Source of the DNA: Cycas panzhihuaensis
Taxonomy: Eukaryota > Cycadophyta
Direction of reading: 5' to 3'
NCBI GenBank assembly: GCA_023213395.1
Contig: CM041465.1
Location: 163,501,741 to 163,565,740 of the forward strand
DNA length: 64,000 bases
The position numbers were made by a program, and so were the translations under genes. Below the pieces are notes generated by a model. The model was not told the origin of the DNA. It did not search any database and was given only the letters and a program-made list of their open reading frames with translations. Every line of letters starts with the position of its first letter. Position 1 is the stretch's first letter. Shown in pieces: positions 44,548-56,924 of this stretch.

Positions 44548-47500
44548 TTATCTTCTTGACATAGTCCTTTCAACTAAACTAAATACCTATTATAACTACC
44601 TCGATTTGTGTAAATTGTCTTCCTATCCAATAAATGTCATATCTTTTCCTTTTCTTTTGCTTGGCATTTACTGCCTCTAATTTACCTCTTCTTCTTTATC
44701 ATCTTTCTTATCATCTCCTTCTTGAAATAATATAAATTAGAACCATTAAATATTAGGGAAATCTCAAAATTGTGGAGTGAATTTACTCACAAACATTTCC
44801 ATTGAATGTGTTTATAATTCTGCATGAGTTAATCCTCTTATGTTTTAGTTTGTTATATGTACCTTGAGGAAACTTGCCCTTCTATTAGTACATCATCACC
44901 AAATATCCTTTTTCAAATAACTTTATCTCCTAGTTATATCTTCCATTGCCTTACATTTGTTATCATTTTCTTATAATTTCCTTCTCATCTTATTATGCAC
45001 TATTGCATGTGTCCTATAAATGAATCTACACCATTGCTTACTATATCCTTAATTTGTAACTATACCAAATTTAGCACTCCCTTAGATTCCTTCTATATAC
45101 AATTTGAAATGGTGAGTTTCCTGTTGACCTATTCACAAAGCTGTTGTATATAAATTAAACTTGTGCTAATGTAAAGTCTCATTGTTTGGGCTTCTCTCCA
45201 ATAATACACCTCAATAAGTTATCTAAACTCTTGTTTATTGCCTCTATTTACCCATCAATATGTGGGTGGTAAACATTACTAAATTATAATTAGGTTCCTA
45301 GTTTCTTCTATAATATTTTTTAAAAATGATTATGAAATTCAGTGTCCCTATTCAAAGTAATAGTCTTTGGTATCCCATGCAACCTAATAATTTCCTTAAA
45401 GAATAAATATGCTACTTTTGTTACATCACTTATTTTTTTACATACAACAAAATAATCCACTCTAAAAACCCTATCCATAATAGTAAAGATATGGTAATTA
45501 CCTCATTTTATATTTGGAAACCCCAATATAAAGTCAATGATGCAGTTTATCCATGGTCCTTCTGGCACTAGTAATGATATATCCAGCCTAATATTTTGTG
45601 CATGCCTCTTAGCCACTTAGAAAACTATGAATCTCACTATATACTTCACTATATCTTGTTTCATATTTAGCTAATAGTATTTCTCATCCATTGAAGTTAT
45701 GGTCTTATTGCTACTCAAGTGTCTTCCAAGACTTCCATTATGTAATTCCTTTACAATATTATCACTTATAAACCCAACAAAAATGCATAATTATTTTCTC
45801 CTAAATAGATATCCATTCTATAAAAAATAATTATCCTACTCAAATTAGCTCCCATTAGTTAAGGGATTCTTGCAATATTTCATAACCTAATTAAAATCTA
45901 GTTCAATACTATATAAAACCTTTAAAGCCTCAAATCTAACCACTTCACTCATGATGGTAGTTAATAGGGCTACCCTCCTACTTAAGGCATTAATAACCTA
46001 ATTTTGCTTTCTAGATTTATGGTTCATGGCAAAGGTAAAATCCTACAAGTATGATACCCATTTTATATGTTTACTATTTAACTTCTTTTAGATGTTCACA
46101 TACCTTAAGGCTTGATGGTTAGTAATTAAGATAAATTCTTTAATTACTAGATGATGCCTTTAATGCCTTAATATTTACACAATAACATAAAATTCTATAT
46201 CATAGACAAAGTACTTTCTCCTTATCTCATTAAGCTTATGAATGTGTATGCTTTTCGACCTCTCTTCTTAACTCAATATGGCCCCAATAACCACATTTAA
46301 GGCATTATAATCAACCTCAAATACTTTGTTAAAACTTGGAAGTGCTCAAATAGGTGCTTCTACTACCTTCTACTTCAATAATTGAAAGCTTTATTCTATT
46401 TATTTTGTCCATATAATTATTTTTATTTATTTTTTTTTTAATTTTTTATTTTCAAGCAATCTATTAATGATGTAATAGTGCTATCAAAGTTTATGATGAA
46501 CTTTATATAAATAGTAGCTAATTTATGAAAGATCCTTACTTATGGCATACTCAGTGGAATATGACACTCAATAATTGTTATGATCTTATCTTCATCTATT
46601 CACAATCCTTCTTATGAAATAAAACCCACCAACATACCAATATCTTCTACATAAACTTACATTTCTTCAAATTTGTAAATAATTTCTCTTTCTTTAACAT
46701 CTCAAATTCCTTCCTCAAGTGTGTTGGGTGCTCCTCTTTAGTCTTGATAATAATCAAAATATCATCAAACTATATTATAACAAACTTACCGATGTAGTCT
46801 TTCAATACTATGTTCATCGATCTTATAAATATGCTTAGTGTATTGGACATCCTAAATGGTATAACTAACCACTTTACAAGCCATCCTTAGTTTTGAAAGA
46901 AGTTCTCCATTCATCTCCTTCTTGAATCTAGATCTAGTAGTAGTCACTCTTTAGATCAATCTTTATGAAGTATTAAGCTCCTACTAATACATCTATCATG
47001 TTATCTATATGAGGCATAAGAAATCTATATTTGATGGTGATTTTTTTTATTACCCTACAATCAATATACATCCTCCAACTACCATCCTTCTTTGGAGTTA
47101 ATAATGTTGGAGTCATATATAGGCTCAATCTCCTCCTCACCATACTTTCTTATATCAACTTACTTACCTATCTATTTAGATCTATACTCTTTACTAGGCT
47201 CCTTGTATAAGTTACCTAGTTTAGTAAGATAGATCCTTGTATTAAATTAATTTAATACTAGATATCTCTCATAGGTTGCAATCCATCTAGCAACTCATAT
47301 GCCATCACATCTATATATTCTTATAGAATACCTTATGCCTCATCTAGTGCTTATGCATCCTTCTCCTAAACATTCTTTACCATCAAGGCATAACAAGTAT
47401 TAGTAAGCTTTATTTTTCTCATGAATTCCTTGGCTATTAATGTGTTTTCCTATCCTTTATCTTTTATAGAAAATAATACCACCTCTATCGTATTACCCTG

Positions 47501-47900
47501 GACTCCCTAACAACATATGGCAAACATATATTAGAAGGACATCACATCATACCTCATGTTGGTGGGTGTTCTTAATGGTAGAAGTTACTAAACACCTCTT
47601 ATCCATAGCCATTATTCTTCCCTTTCTAGCCTAAGAATTTTGTTAGGGAAGGGGATGCCTCTCACAATTCAGGTCTAATTTTTCAACCATTTTAGTAGAA
47701 ACTATATCCTAATAATTATCATTATCAATAACAACTATACAAATCTTATCTCTAGAGGTGTACATGGTTCTAAATATTTTATTGAATAACCATATATCTT
47801 CTCATTCTTTTATGCTTGACCTTATGTTAAAGGAATTAGAGTTCTCCTCAACATTAAGTTCTTAACTATATTTATTATAATTTCTATAGGTTTCTCCTTC
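44548..47900 (-). pseudogene. Gypsy E2 pol: protease, RT, RNase H, integrase
   Basis: RT on the minus strand: PTLLTPKKDGSWRMYIDCR (about 47120-47060), then ITIKYRFLMPHIDNM, FIKIDLKSDYY and GDEWRTSFKTKDGL (about 46965-46910). The catalytic site at 46761-46772 reads .FDD with a stop at the expected Tyr/Val position. RNase H pieces lie at about 46350-45950. Integrase: ELHNGSLGRHL (about 45755-45723), then GPWINCIIDFILGFPN (first Asp, about 45565-45515), HIFTIMDRVFRVDYFVVCKK, LFFKEIIRLHGIPKTITLNR, DTEFHNHF, YHPHIDG and NRSTGNSPFQIVY (about 45130-45080). The third region ends near the polypurine tract. Stops are mostly at Q/W. The C-terminus shows no clear chromodomain. Confidence 0.83.
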
Positions 47901-48079
47901 TATTGAACCATATTTACCTCTCATTTCCCCCCTTGGTTCTTTCTCTACTTATGGTGATAAGGGAATTCAAATACGTTGTGTTACTCTTCATTATATTTAA
48001 AACAAACAACAAGGAGAAACCTCTACCTCTTAATTATTTTTAGAACCCTCTCTAGTCTCATCTCCCTAAGGTTACATCC

Positions 48080-49000
48080 GACATTATATCCTATTAATTT
48101 TCCATTCAATTAAATGACTTTCCTAAGGACCAATTAAATCCATCCTTACCTCTAAATAGGGGTGATGGACCTTGTTTCAACATAGGTGGCCTTTGAGTAG
48201 GATTTTAGTTTAGTTTCTCTTTAATATTTAATGTAAATTAATAGGCATCTTCAACACTACTAATCCTAAGCATGCTCAAATCATCCTAAATAGAAAGCAT
48301 CAATTTATTTATGTACATGATAGTCATTTGTTATTTTTCCTTTGTGTGATCCACTTCGATGGTTAACTTATAAATTTCATCTATTAATTCTTGGATACTC
48401 ATCTTCCTTTATCTCAAACTTTAGAATTTTTTAGATAAAGTTTAGGAGTAGTTTATTAGAAGGAATTTCTCCTTCAATTTCTTTGCTATCTTATTTTAGG
48501 TTTTGATCTTATCTTTTCTTTTTCTCACCCTCTCTTATTGTAGGTGATCCCACCAGATCATTATATGCCCCTTTAATTTAGGGCATGCTAATTTTACCTT
48601 CTTCTCTTTACTCATTTCCTTCCACTTGAAGAACTTCTCCATGCTATTTAACCAATTGACTAACACTTTTAGACTTAAACTACATCTATACTTTGAAACT
48701 TTAATTCATTATTCTTCCTTTTTAATACTCTCAATATTTGTTTATGTGATGGTGGTTTTGGGTGTTTTCCCTCCTTATATTTTATTCTAACTTCTAGCTT
48801 TGTATCTACATCATTATCATTCCTCTTTAGCCTTGGTCCTTTACTTAAGAAGGTTTCCTACTATATTATTACCACTTTAGAAAGATCTTCTATCCTTCAT
48901 TATAACTTTTATATGTTTTTATTCAACTATGTAGTTGCTCCTCTTTACCATCTTTTTTCAAATTGTTTATTCCTTGTAAACACTCTAGATAATATTTTAA
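48080..49000 (-). pseudogene. Gypsy E2 gag
   Basis: Minus-strand sequence LVNWLNSMEKFFKWKEMSKE then KKVKLACPKLKGHIMIWWDH (about 48665-48550), KLKEKFLLINY and SIQELIDEIYKLTIEVDHTK (about 48405-48345), and LSMLRISSVEDAY (about 48275-48235). This is the plant Gypsy gag core (FIxWLxxMExFF, then KLxGxAxxWWD, then Y.xxF..L), well kept apart from stops at Gln and Trp. It continues from the MVKRSNYIVE start at about 48950. No clear CCHC knuckle was seen before protease. Confidence 0.82.
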
Positions 49001-49080
49001 ATAAATTTCTTAAAAAAAAAGGATAAAAACTCATAGCTACTATATTGTAGTCTTTCACTTTTCCTTCTAAAGGTGAGAAA

Positions 49081-49093
49081 TGCTCTAATACTA
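49081..49093 (-). other. Primer-binding site of Gypsy E2
   Basis: TGCTCTAATACTA on the plus strand, a decayed complement of TGGTATCAGAGCA, beside LTR2. Confidence 0.65.
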
Positions 49094-49098
49094 GACAA

Positions 49099-49852
49099 TA
49101 GGGTGGAAAATACTCATACCATACATGCAATAATAAAGAGCTTTAGAATAAAATAAAGATAACTCATATACAATAATACCTTTGTGAAAAATTTTCTTCT
49201 CCTATTTCTAAAACTAGAAAAACTACTTTGTTTACCATCTAAAAGTATTCAAATTTGAGGCCTCTATTCATGCAAAAATATGAATAATTAATATCTAAAC
49301 TTATTTATATGATTTAAAGAAAAATAACTCCTAACTAGGAAACTTTCTATTTTTAATAAGTTCTTAATAATTTGTTATTTTTAGTAGGTTCTCTAAAAGT
49401 TCTAATTTTCTCAAAATTTATCCTATAGGTAGTTAAACATATAATGGGCCTTATGAAATCATAATTAGAGTAAAATAAATCACTTAACTAGGAAAAAGAG
49501 TTCTTATTTATTTTTACAAAAGTGATAAATAATTTTAAAAGGCAATTTCAAACTTTTATATGATGTTATTTGGGTCTAAAAGTTTTTTACAAATGACCTC
49601 TACATAACCCAAATAGTATGTGCCACCATTCTCTTTTGAAGATCTAACTATTATAAAAATTTAGGGTTACATAAACACTTGAATCAAATTTTATGGCCTT
49701 GATACGTTAATGTTTTAAATTAGTATTTATTGATGCTCATGCATCATTCTCCTTTAGTTGAAAAGAACTCATCTCTTGTGAGTTGTTATACTAGAATTCC
49801 TACCACTTCTTTACATTGAGTTTTTTCAATTAATATTTTAAAATCTAAGTAT
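49099..49852 (-). repeat. LTR2 of the Gypsy array
   Basis: About 754 bp, homologous to LTR1. Immediately right of it TTCCCCCCT (minus AGGGGGGAA) is a good polypurine tract for E3, which sets the right limit. Confidence 0.72.
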
Positions 49853-51918
49853 TCCCCCCTGCTTTATTATTTTCCACTAAATCAAATACCTATTGTAACT
49901 ACCCTACCTTGTATAAATTATCTTCTTATCTAATACATATTCTATCATCTCCCTTTTCTTCTTTAGCATTTACAATCTCTAATTTATCTCTTCTTCATCA
50001 TCATCTTATTTTTAAAAAGAATGTAAATGATAGATATTTAATATTAGGGAGATATCAAAATTATGGGGCTAATTTACCTCATAATCATTGTCATTGATTC
50101 TCTTTACAATTTTGCATAAGCTAATATTCTTATATTTTAGTTTATTGCATGTACCTTGAGGAAACTTGTCTTTTCTTAAATACACAACTACTAAGTCTCC
50201 TTTTATAAATACCTTGTGTCTCTTGGTCACATCTGCTACTACCTTATACTTGTCATTACTTTCTTGTGATTTCCTTCTTATCTTATTATGTACTTATAGT
50301 GTGTCTTCCACAAATGCCCTTATATCATCACTTACTCTATTCTTAATTGGAAACTATACCAAATTCAACACTCCTTTAGGATTCCCTACATACATAATTT
50401 AAAATGATGACTTGTCTGTTAACCTATTCATAAAGTTTTTGTATGTAAACTCAACTTGTATCAATGGCAAGTCTTGCTACTTAGGCTTCTCTTCAATAAT
50501 ATAACTCAATAGGTTACCTAAACTCCTTTTTAACACCTCTAATTTATCATTGGTTTGTGGGTGGTAAGAACTACAAAATTGTAATTAGGTTTTCAACCTC
50601 TTTTATAGTATTCCCTAAACATGAGTAAAAAACTATTGTCCTTATTTAAGGTAATGGTCTTTAATATCCCATTCAACCAAACAACTTCCTTGAAGAATAA
50701 TCCAATACTTTTATTACATAACTTATAATTTCACATATAATAAAATAAGAAATTTTAGAAAACCTATCCATAACAACAAATATAAAGTCACTATCTTGTT
50801 GTTTGTTTAATAGCTCTAGCACATAATCCATGCTTAACTATATCAATGGGCCTTTCGGTACTGGTAATGGCATGTAGAGTTTGATGTTTTGTGCATGTCC
50901 CTTAGCCACTTGGCAAATTCTATATTTTTCTATATACTTCACTACATCTTACTTCATATTTGGCTAATAGTATTTTCCCTCTACTAAAGTTATAATCTTA
51001 TTCCTACCAATGTGTCCTCTAATACCTTCATTATGCAATTCCTCATAATCTTATCTCTCATAGACCTAATTAGAATACATAATTAAATTTTCCTAAATAG
51101 ACATCCATCTTGCAAAAAATAATCATCATACTTGGACCTAATCTTATTTACTAAGGAATTCCTACAATGTTCCACAAACTTTCCAAAACTTGAGTTACTA
51201 TTATATAAATCCTTTAAAGCCTTAAATTTAATCACTTCACTCATCATGGTGATCAATAGGGCCATGGTCCTACTCAAGGCACCAATAACCTGATTATGAT
51301 TTCCAGACTTATGCTTTAAGATAAAGGTAAAACCTTATAAGAATGACACTTACTTTGCATGTCTATAATTTAACTTCCTTTACATACTTTAAGGATTGAT
51401 GGTTAGTAAATAAGATGAATTGTTTGAGTAAAAGATAATACCTAAATGCTTGCATAATAACATAAAATTATATATCATAAGTAAAGCACTTTTTCCTTAC
51501 CTCATTGTAATATATTATCAACATTTCTTCTTGACTTAATATGACTCTAATAGTTACATATGAGGCATCATAATTAACCTCAAATACTTTAGTAGTACTG
51601 AAAAAGGCACCTTTATTACCCTTTCTTTCAATAATTTGAAGCTCTATTCTACCTCCATATATTGTTTTCTTTTAACTAATCTACTAGTAGTGAAATAATT
51701 CTACTAAAGTTGTTGATGAACATTCTATAAATAATAGCTAATCTATGAAAGCCCCTTACCTATGCCATATTTCATAGAGTAGGCTACTTAGTAATTGCCT
51801 TAATCTTTTCTTCAACCATTTGTAATCCTTCTTTTAAAATGATAAACCTTAAAAATATAAAACTCCTCTCGATAAAATTATAGTTTTTTAAATTTGTAAA
51901 TAATTTCTGTTTTCTTAA
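49853..51918 (-). pseudogene. Gypsy E3 integrase, RNase H and RT end
   Basis: Collinear with E2 pol from its 3' end: the same integrase C-terminal region (about 49860-50400), core (about 50550-50900) and finger (about 51000-51060). An open linker of 64 codons at 51083-51277 reads MALLITMMSEVIKFKALKDL, then FGKFVEHCRNS and DGCLFRKI (family: SRRxxLL.. then DGFLF). RNase H pieces lie at about 51300-51620. The RT thumb ends at the CTTAA target of Copia F (51914-51918); the rest of RT is at 61902-62235. Inactive. Confidence 0.78.
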
Positions 51919-52275
51919 TATTGGGATTAACCCTAATGTATTTGAAGAAACATGCACCTAGGGCCCCTCAAAGCCACCTTGTGAGACCTCCTAGGGCACC
52001 TAGAGCCTCCCAATATCCACCAAGGGAACCTAGAGTTGATGCAACATTATTAAGGTATGTGCATTATTTATTAAATGTTATTTTTTTAATATTGTTTGAA
52101 TATTTTGTTGGCTAACATGTAGGTTAGGTGATGGCATGTTTCGCCTCCCTAAAAATCTATTTAAGGGGTGGGAATATCTCCTTGGTGTTTTTTAACACTG
52201 CCATTGTTTGGAAAGCATTTGTTAACTCAAAATGTGCTCAGTCTAATGTCCCACTCTACTCATCTATAAATAACA
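51919..52275 (+). repeat. Copia F 5' LTR
   Basis: 357 bp (TATTGGGATTAACC...AAATAACA). It shares CTATTTAAGGGGTGGGAATA and GGTATGTGCATTATTTATTA with the split right LTR, whose parts sum to 356 bp. The frame at 51921-52115 (Pro/Arg-rich) falls inside the LTR and is not a gene. Confidence 0.9.
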
Positions 52276-52277
52276 TT

Positions 52278-52290
52278 TGGTATCAAAGCC
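52278..52290 (+). other. Primer-binding site of Copia F
   Basis: TGGTATCAAAGCC, 2 bp after the LTR. Confidence 0.88.
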
Positions 52291-53980
52291 AAAGGGTTGG
52301 TTGATACTTGTTTTGTTGATCTATCTCTTTATCTTCTTAACAAAAGTGCAGTATATGACTACTTGTTGGATTCTTGGCAAGCCCATCTATCTATTGGAGA
52401 AATTAGTTCGAAATTTTACCTTCTGTGAAAGAAGATCTCACTCTCTAAAGTTAATTGTCTACAAACTGGTTATAGCTACATTACCAGGTTCTTCATGTTT
52501 TATGTTATATATATATATATATATTTCTCTGATATACTTTCTCCATTATATTTGAAAATTTTGGTTTCATTTGTGACTCTGTTTCCTTTATGATATACCT
52601 ATTGTATGAAGAAACCTTGTTTTGCATTCGACCATCTTGTTTCAAGTGGTTTTGGATATCATATGTGCCTTTGTCTCTACTCAGATCTATGTGGTTATTA
52701 ATGCTCCATCTTTTCTCTCATTACTTTGATGTTTTAATGTTCATAAGATTATTTTTTATATACATTATCCTTTTACACCTATATTACCTAATATTTATTT
52801 GCCAAACTTTAACCACAATACACCTTCGAGAGAGAGTACACAAGCAAAATCATCCAAAGGCAAAATCAAAGGCATATCTCTTCCTCTTACTTCATTTTTA
52901 AACACCATTTAATCACATCTAGATAAAAAACAATAGCCATGAAGGATATCCCGATACAGTGAGTTTCCTCCATTTGCTACTTACTATGACCATCTATTTG
53001 GGAATAAGCTTGGTGTTCTTTGCCTGAGTCTACATGCTCCACTTGGTGATTGACACTAGTATTATTCCTAATCTTGGAGACACCTGACCTGCTAGCCCTG
53101 CTCCTACCATATTTCTTTATCATCACTAGAAGGTGTCTCACCTCCCATGTTTTGTGCAGCTATGCATACCCTATGTGGCTCACCCTCATCTCTGCGCTCT
53201 CATTATGCCCTATCTGTGCATGCTTTTACATCTAGTGTCTCTTCACTATGGATAGTATATCTGTACCAGATACCACACCCGAGTACTATGCTTCTATCAT
53301 AGCCTGTGCAGACATTTGGTAACGATGACTTGTTACCCGGTAGAGATTGCATCAGATCTTAGTACCTTTCCCTTAGCTGGCGACCATTTTTAACGACAGA
53401 TTCGAGTCGTCCCACCCTCTAAACTTGTATAAGGGCATCTTTACCACTATTATTGGCTCTGTTATTGAATGAGTACCCTCTCATTGATGAAATGTAGTTA
53501 ATAGTTCAAAAGACTAACAATACGTGGCTCTCTGATAACTTCTATATCCAACTGCCATTTTTTTCAATAATTTTTTATTTTTTTTAGATATGTTTTTGAA
53601 CAAAATACATATATTTGAGTTATATTGTATGTGCCCCCTCTGTAGATTTGAGCCAATCATTTTTTGATCTATTTTGATCAAAATTTATTGAATTTTTTTC
53701 AATCTTTTTATCATATGTCAGTTGCCAGATATAAGTCCATTTTTTTTCAATCTTTTCAAATATAAATGTATGATCAATTGCTATAATCTGGAAAACTTTC
53801 TTATGATGGATCCTTTTCTATTTTTATCCAAGGTTTGAAATAAATGTTCTTTGTGGGTTATGTGGGTTGAGCAACCTAAATCGCTGTACTAGCTATTATC
53901 GTCTTCTTCCTTAGCAAACAAACTAGATAGAAATAATCTATTATTAACCTTTGATTCAACCACTTTATTAACTTCAAAAC
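52291..53980 (+). other. Copia F 5' internal region without recognisable gag
   Basis: 1.7 kb where gag, knuckle and protease are expected. It holds open frames (52277-52555, 52590-52901, 53050-53235) that are hydrophobic or Leu/Tyr-rich and lack gag signatures, plus a (TA)n run near 52508-52522. It is either heavily decayed or replaced sequence. Confidence 0.5.
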
Positions 53981-53989
53981 CTTTGTAGA

Positions 53990-54480
53990 GCGACAAAGTG
54001 GATATTATATCCTATCTCTAAGATTAGATAATGGGGGAGAGTTTACATCCAATGCTTTTAAGGACTATTGTATCCATCATGGAATCAGGAGACAATTCAC
54101 CAACCCCTGCACCCCATAAAAAAATGATGTAGCAGAAAGGAAGAATCGAACTATAGTTAAAATGGTAAGATGTATGCTTAAAAATAAGAACTTAGGCAAT
54201 GAATTTTGGGTTGAAGCTGTTCATACATCCATCTACTTATGCAATAGATGTTCCACCAAAGCACTTAGGTGGAAAACTCTAGAAGAAGCATGGACTGGTT
54301 ATAAACCAAGTATACATCATCTAAGGGTATTTGGATGTCTAGCATATGTCTATATTCTTGATCAAACCAAGTTAGTATAAAATGTATCTTCATTAACTAT
54401 AGTGAATCTTCTAAATCCTATAAGGTCTATAATCTAAAATTAAGAAAAGTTATGGTGAGTAAAGATATCAAGTTTTAGGA
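53990..54480 (+). pseudogene. Copia F integrase core and C-terminal part
   Basis: LRLDNGGEF-type sequence (LDNGGEFTSNAFKDYCIHHG, about 54025-54085, with the second catalytic Asp) is followed by RRQFTNPCTP and NDVAERKNRTIVKMVRCMLK (about 54120-54182, with catalytic Glu). The open frame 54162-54380 continues with FWVEAVHTSIYLCNRCSTKA, EEAWTGYKPSIHHLRVFGCL and AYVYI. This is the standard Copia integrase series (GGE.., NGVAERKNRT, then PxxxWxGxKPxxxHLRVFGC). The first part of the core (HSDLCGP, FIDDxSR) is absent upstream. Confidence 0.87.
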
Positions 54481-54661
54481 AGACACCTACTACCAAGAAA
54501 ATCAGGAAAAGAAGAAGGAGATTTCCATTAAATTTGACATATCTTATAAGTCCAAATATGTGCCTCCTATATAGAGAAGTATCCATGAACCGAGTAGGGA
54601 GGGAACTTCATCTCAACCTCCACCACAACACCTACCTAAATGGGTTCATTGCAACCATGAC

Positions 54662-55445
54662 TTGGGAGATATCTTGGATAACAATAGAAGATCTACATGC
54701 TCACATAGGGTCAACTTTGCCCTAATGAGCAAGGTTCTAGAAACTCATGAGCCCCAAACCTTTGTTGAGGCTAATCAACATGAATGTTGGCAGACAGCCA
54801 TGGAAGAGGAGTATAAGTCTATTATTAAGAATGATGTATGGGAACTCATTAACTTACCACTAAAGAAGAAAACTATTGGCACAAAATGTGTCTATAAGAC
54901 CAAGTTCCACTCAGATGACTCCATCGACAAATATAAAGTTAGATTGGTTACAAAAGGATATGCTCAAAGAGAAGGATTTGCTCTTATTGCTAGGTTAGAA
55001 TCTATTCGAATGATGATGAATTTAGCTGCCCAAATAGGTTGGAAAGTTTATCAAATGGATGTGAAAACTACTTTCCTAATGGATATATCAAAGAAGATAT
55101 CTATGTCACTTAAACCCTCAGTTTTGAAATCAAGGAGGGAGAGAACAAAGTGTACAAATTAAAAAAGGCACTATATGGTCTAAAACAAGCACCCAAGGCT
55201 TGGTATTCCTGCATAGACAAGTATTTTAGAGATCAAGGATTTGAGAGATCTTAAGTAGATCCAAACTTATATGCTCAAATCAAGGGAAGTTCAATCTTGA
55301 TTATAGGTCTTTATGTGGATGATTTAGTTTGTACTAGAAATGACTCCCATCTCTTAGATCAATTTAAAGATGCTATGTATAAGGAATTTGAGATGACAAA
55401 CTTAGGCATCATGCATTACTTCCTACGATTGGAAGTCTAGCAAGA
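54662..55445 (+). pseudogene. Copia F reverse transcriptase
   Basis: Open at 54662-55162: EPQTFVEANQHECWQTAMEE, then EYKSIIKNDVWELINLPLKK, GTKCVYKTKFHSDDSIDKYK, RLVTKGYAQREG and WKVYQMDVKTTFLMDI (motif A, with Ala changed to Thr and Asn lost after LM). A frameshift follows, then [20 protein letters not shown] (about 55157-55216) and catalytic YVDD at 55312-55323, intact, followed by LVCTRND and FKDAMYKEFEMTNLGIMHYF. Two TAG stops stand at Trp/Gln positions. One of the better preserved RT copies in the window. Confidence 0.9.
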
Positions 55446-56220
55446 CAAATAGAGAATCTTTATCTCTGAACATAAATTTATATTGGATCTACTACAAAGG
55501 TTCAGAATGATAAATTTCAAACCATTGGTAACCTTAGCAGAAACTGGAATCAAATTATCTAAGATGGATGATTCAACTTTGATTGATCCAATTCTCTATA
55601 GACAACTCATTAGAAACTTAATATATTTGACATCTATCCAACTAGATATAACATACTCAGTTAGTGTTGTATCCAGGTTCATGCAAGATCCAAAGACCTC
55701 TCATTAGCAAGCTACCAAGAGAATCCTTAGATACCTTAAAGGGACTCTAGACTTTGGGTTATATTACAAAACTACCTCCAAATTTCAGTTGATTAGTTAC
55801 ACAGATTCAGATTGGGCAAGTGATGTAGATGATAGAAAGTCTATAATAGGTTATGTATCTAGTATGGGATCAACAATAGTAGCTTGGAGTACAAAGAAAT
55901 AAAATACTATCTCCTTATCCATAACCGGGGTAGAATATAAAATAACAGTTATAGGAGCTTGTGAATTAATATGGCTAAGAAGACTCTTATAGGATTTTTA
56001 GATTAAGCAACAAGGTCCCACTAGAATTTAGTGTGATAATTAAAGCACTATCCAAATTGCCAAAAATCTAGTATTCCATAGTAGAATAAAACACATTGAG
56101 ACTCAACACCACTTCATTGAGGAACTTGTACAAGCAATTAAGATCAAGTTAGCTTATTATAACACTGAAGATCACACAATAGATATTTTTGTAAATGCTT
56201 TAGGAAAGATAAAATTCTAG
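55446..56220 (+). pseudogene. Copia F RNase H
   Basis: An open frame at 55483-55707 gives LLQRFRMINFKPLVTLAETG, then LYRQLIRNLIYLTSIQLDIT and VVSRFMQDP. It continues with ILRYLKGTLDFGLYY, YTDSDWASDVDDRKSIIGYV (about 55797-55858, first RNase H Asp), STKK.NTISLSITGVEYK (Glu region), CDN.STIQIAKNLVFHSRIK (about 56031-56090) and a C-terminal EELVQAIKIKLAYY. Stops replace Gln (CDNQS to CDN.S). Confidence 0.88.
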
Positions 56221-56270
56221 AAGTTTAGAGAAAGTTTAGGAGTCATCCGCATTGGGCTTTTGGGGGAGAA

Positions 56271-56282
56271 TGTTGGGATTAA
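56271..56282 (+). repeat. Copia F 3' LTR, first 12 bp
   Basis: TGTTGGGATTAA, the first bases of the right LTR. Its last five (ATTAA, 56278-56282) are the target copy for Copia D. The LTR continues at 61558. Confidence 0.9.
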
Positions 56283-56867
56283 TGTTGAGAATACAAGGTC
56301 CCAAACCTTAAACCGCTACAAGATCTGAACTATTTTACAACTAGTTACAGGAATCAAAACTAGAATTTAACATGCAAGTTCTAAACTCAGAGATAATTTA
56401 ATAACATGAATATGAAAGCCAAATATCACATATGCACCTAATATAACATGGTAAAACCCTAGCAGTATGCTAGGGAAACATCCACACAGGAAACATATCG
56501 ATCTTTATTGCTGTAAAATAGAGAAAAAGTACATCTCAGTAGTAGAGTGCTCTCAGGAACAATAACAATCAGGCTATATGAGAGGAACATCCAATGCATA
56601 AATCACAACCGTAGAATCTAGGGTATTTGTATCGAATGACCCTAGTTCTCTTTACGTTTTACTATGGTTTATAGGGCTAATTTTCTAGATCGGGGGCTAT
56701 CACCCCTAAACCCCCTCTTAACAGGGGGCATTCCACACCCCCAGACCCCCCGTCTAAGTGGAGCTCCTGCCCCCTTTGGAACCCCCCGAGAAAGATTAAG
56801 GGGGGAAACTATGGCACTAACATGCCAAAATTTTAGCCTCAAACTATTGTTGTCATAATATCCAACA
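56283..56867 (-). repeat. Copia D 3' LTR
   Basis: 585 bp, TGTTGAGAAT...ATATCCAACA on the plus strand. It lacks about 59 bp present in the other LTR (around 61195-61255). The G/C-run island is at about 56690-56800 (CACCCCTAAACCCCCTC, CAGGGGGCATT, ACACCCCCAGACCCCCCG). Confidence 0.92.
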
Positions 56868-56924
56868 ATCTCCATCTTGACAATAAATTACCTGGTACCT
56901 TTCCTGGACCCTTCATTATCTTTT

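Noticed and set aside
51921-52115. Pro/Arg-rich open frame (APRAPQ.. type)
   Set aside because: Entirely within the left LTR of Copia F.
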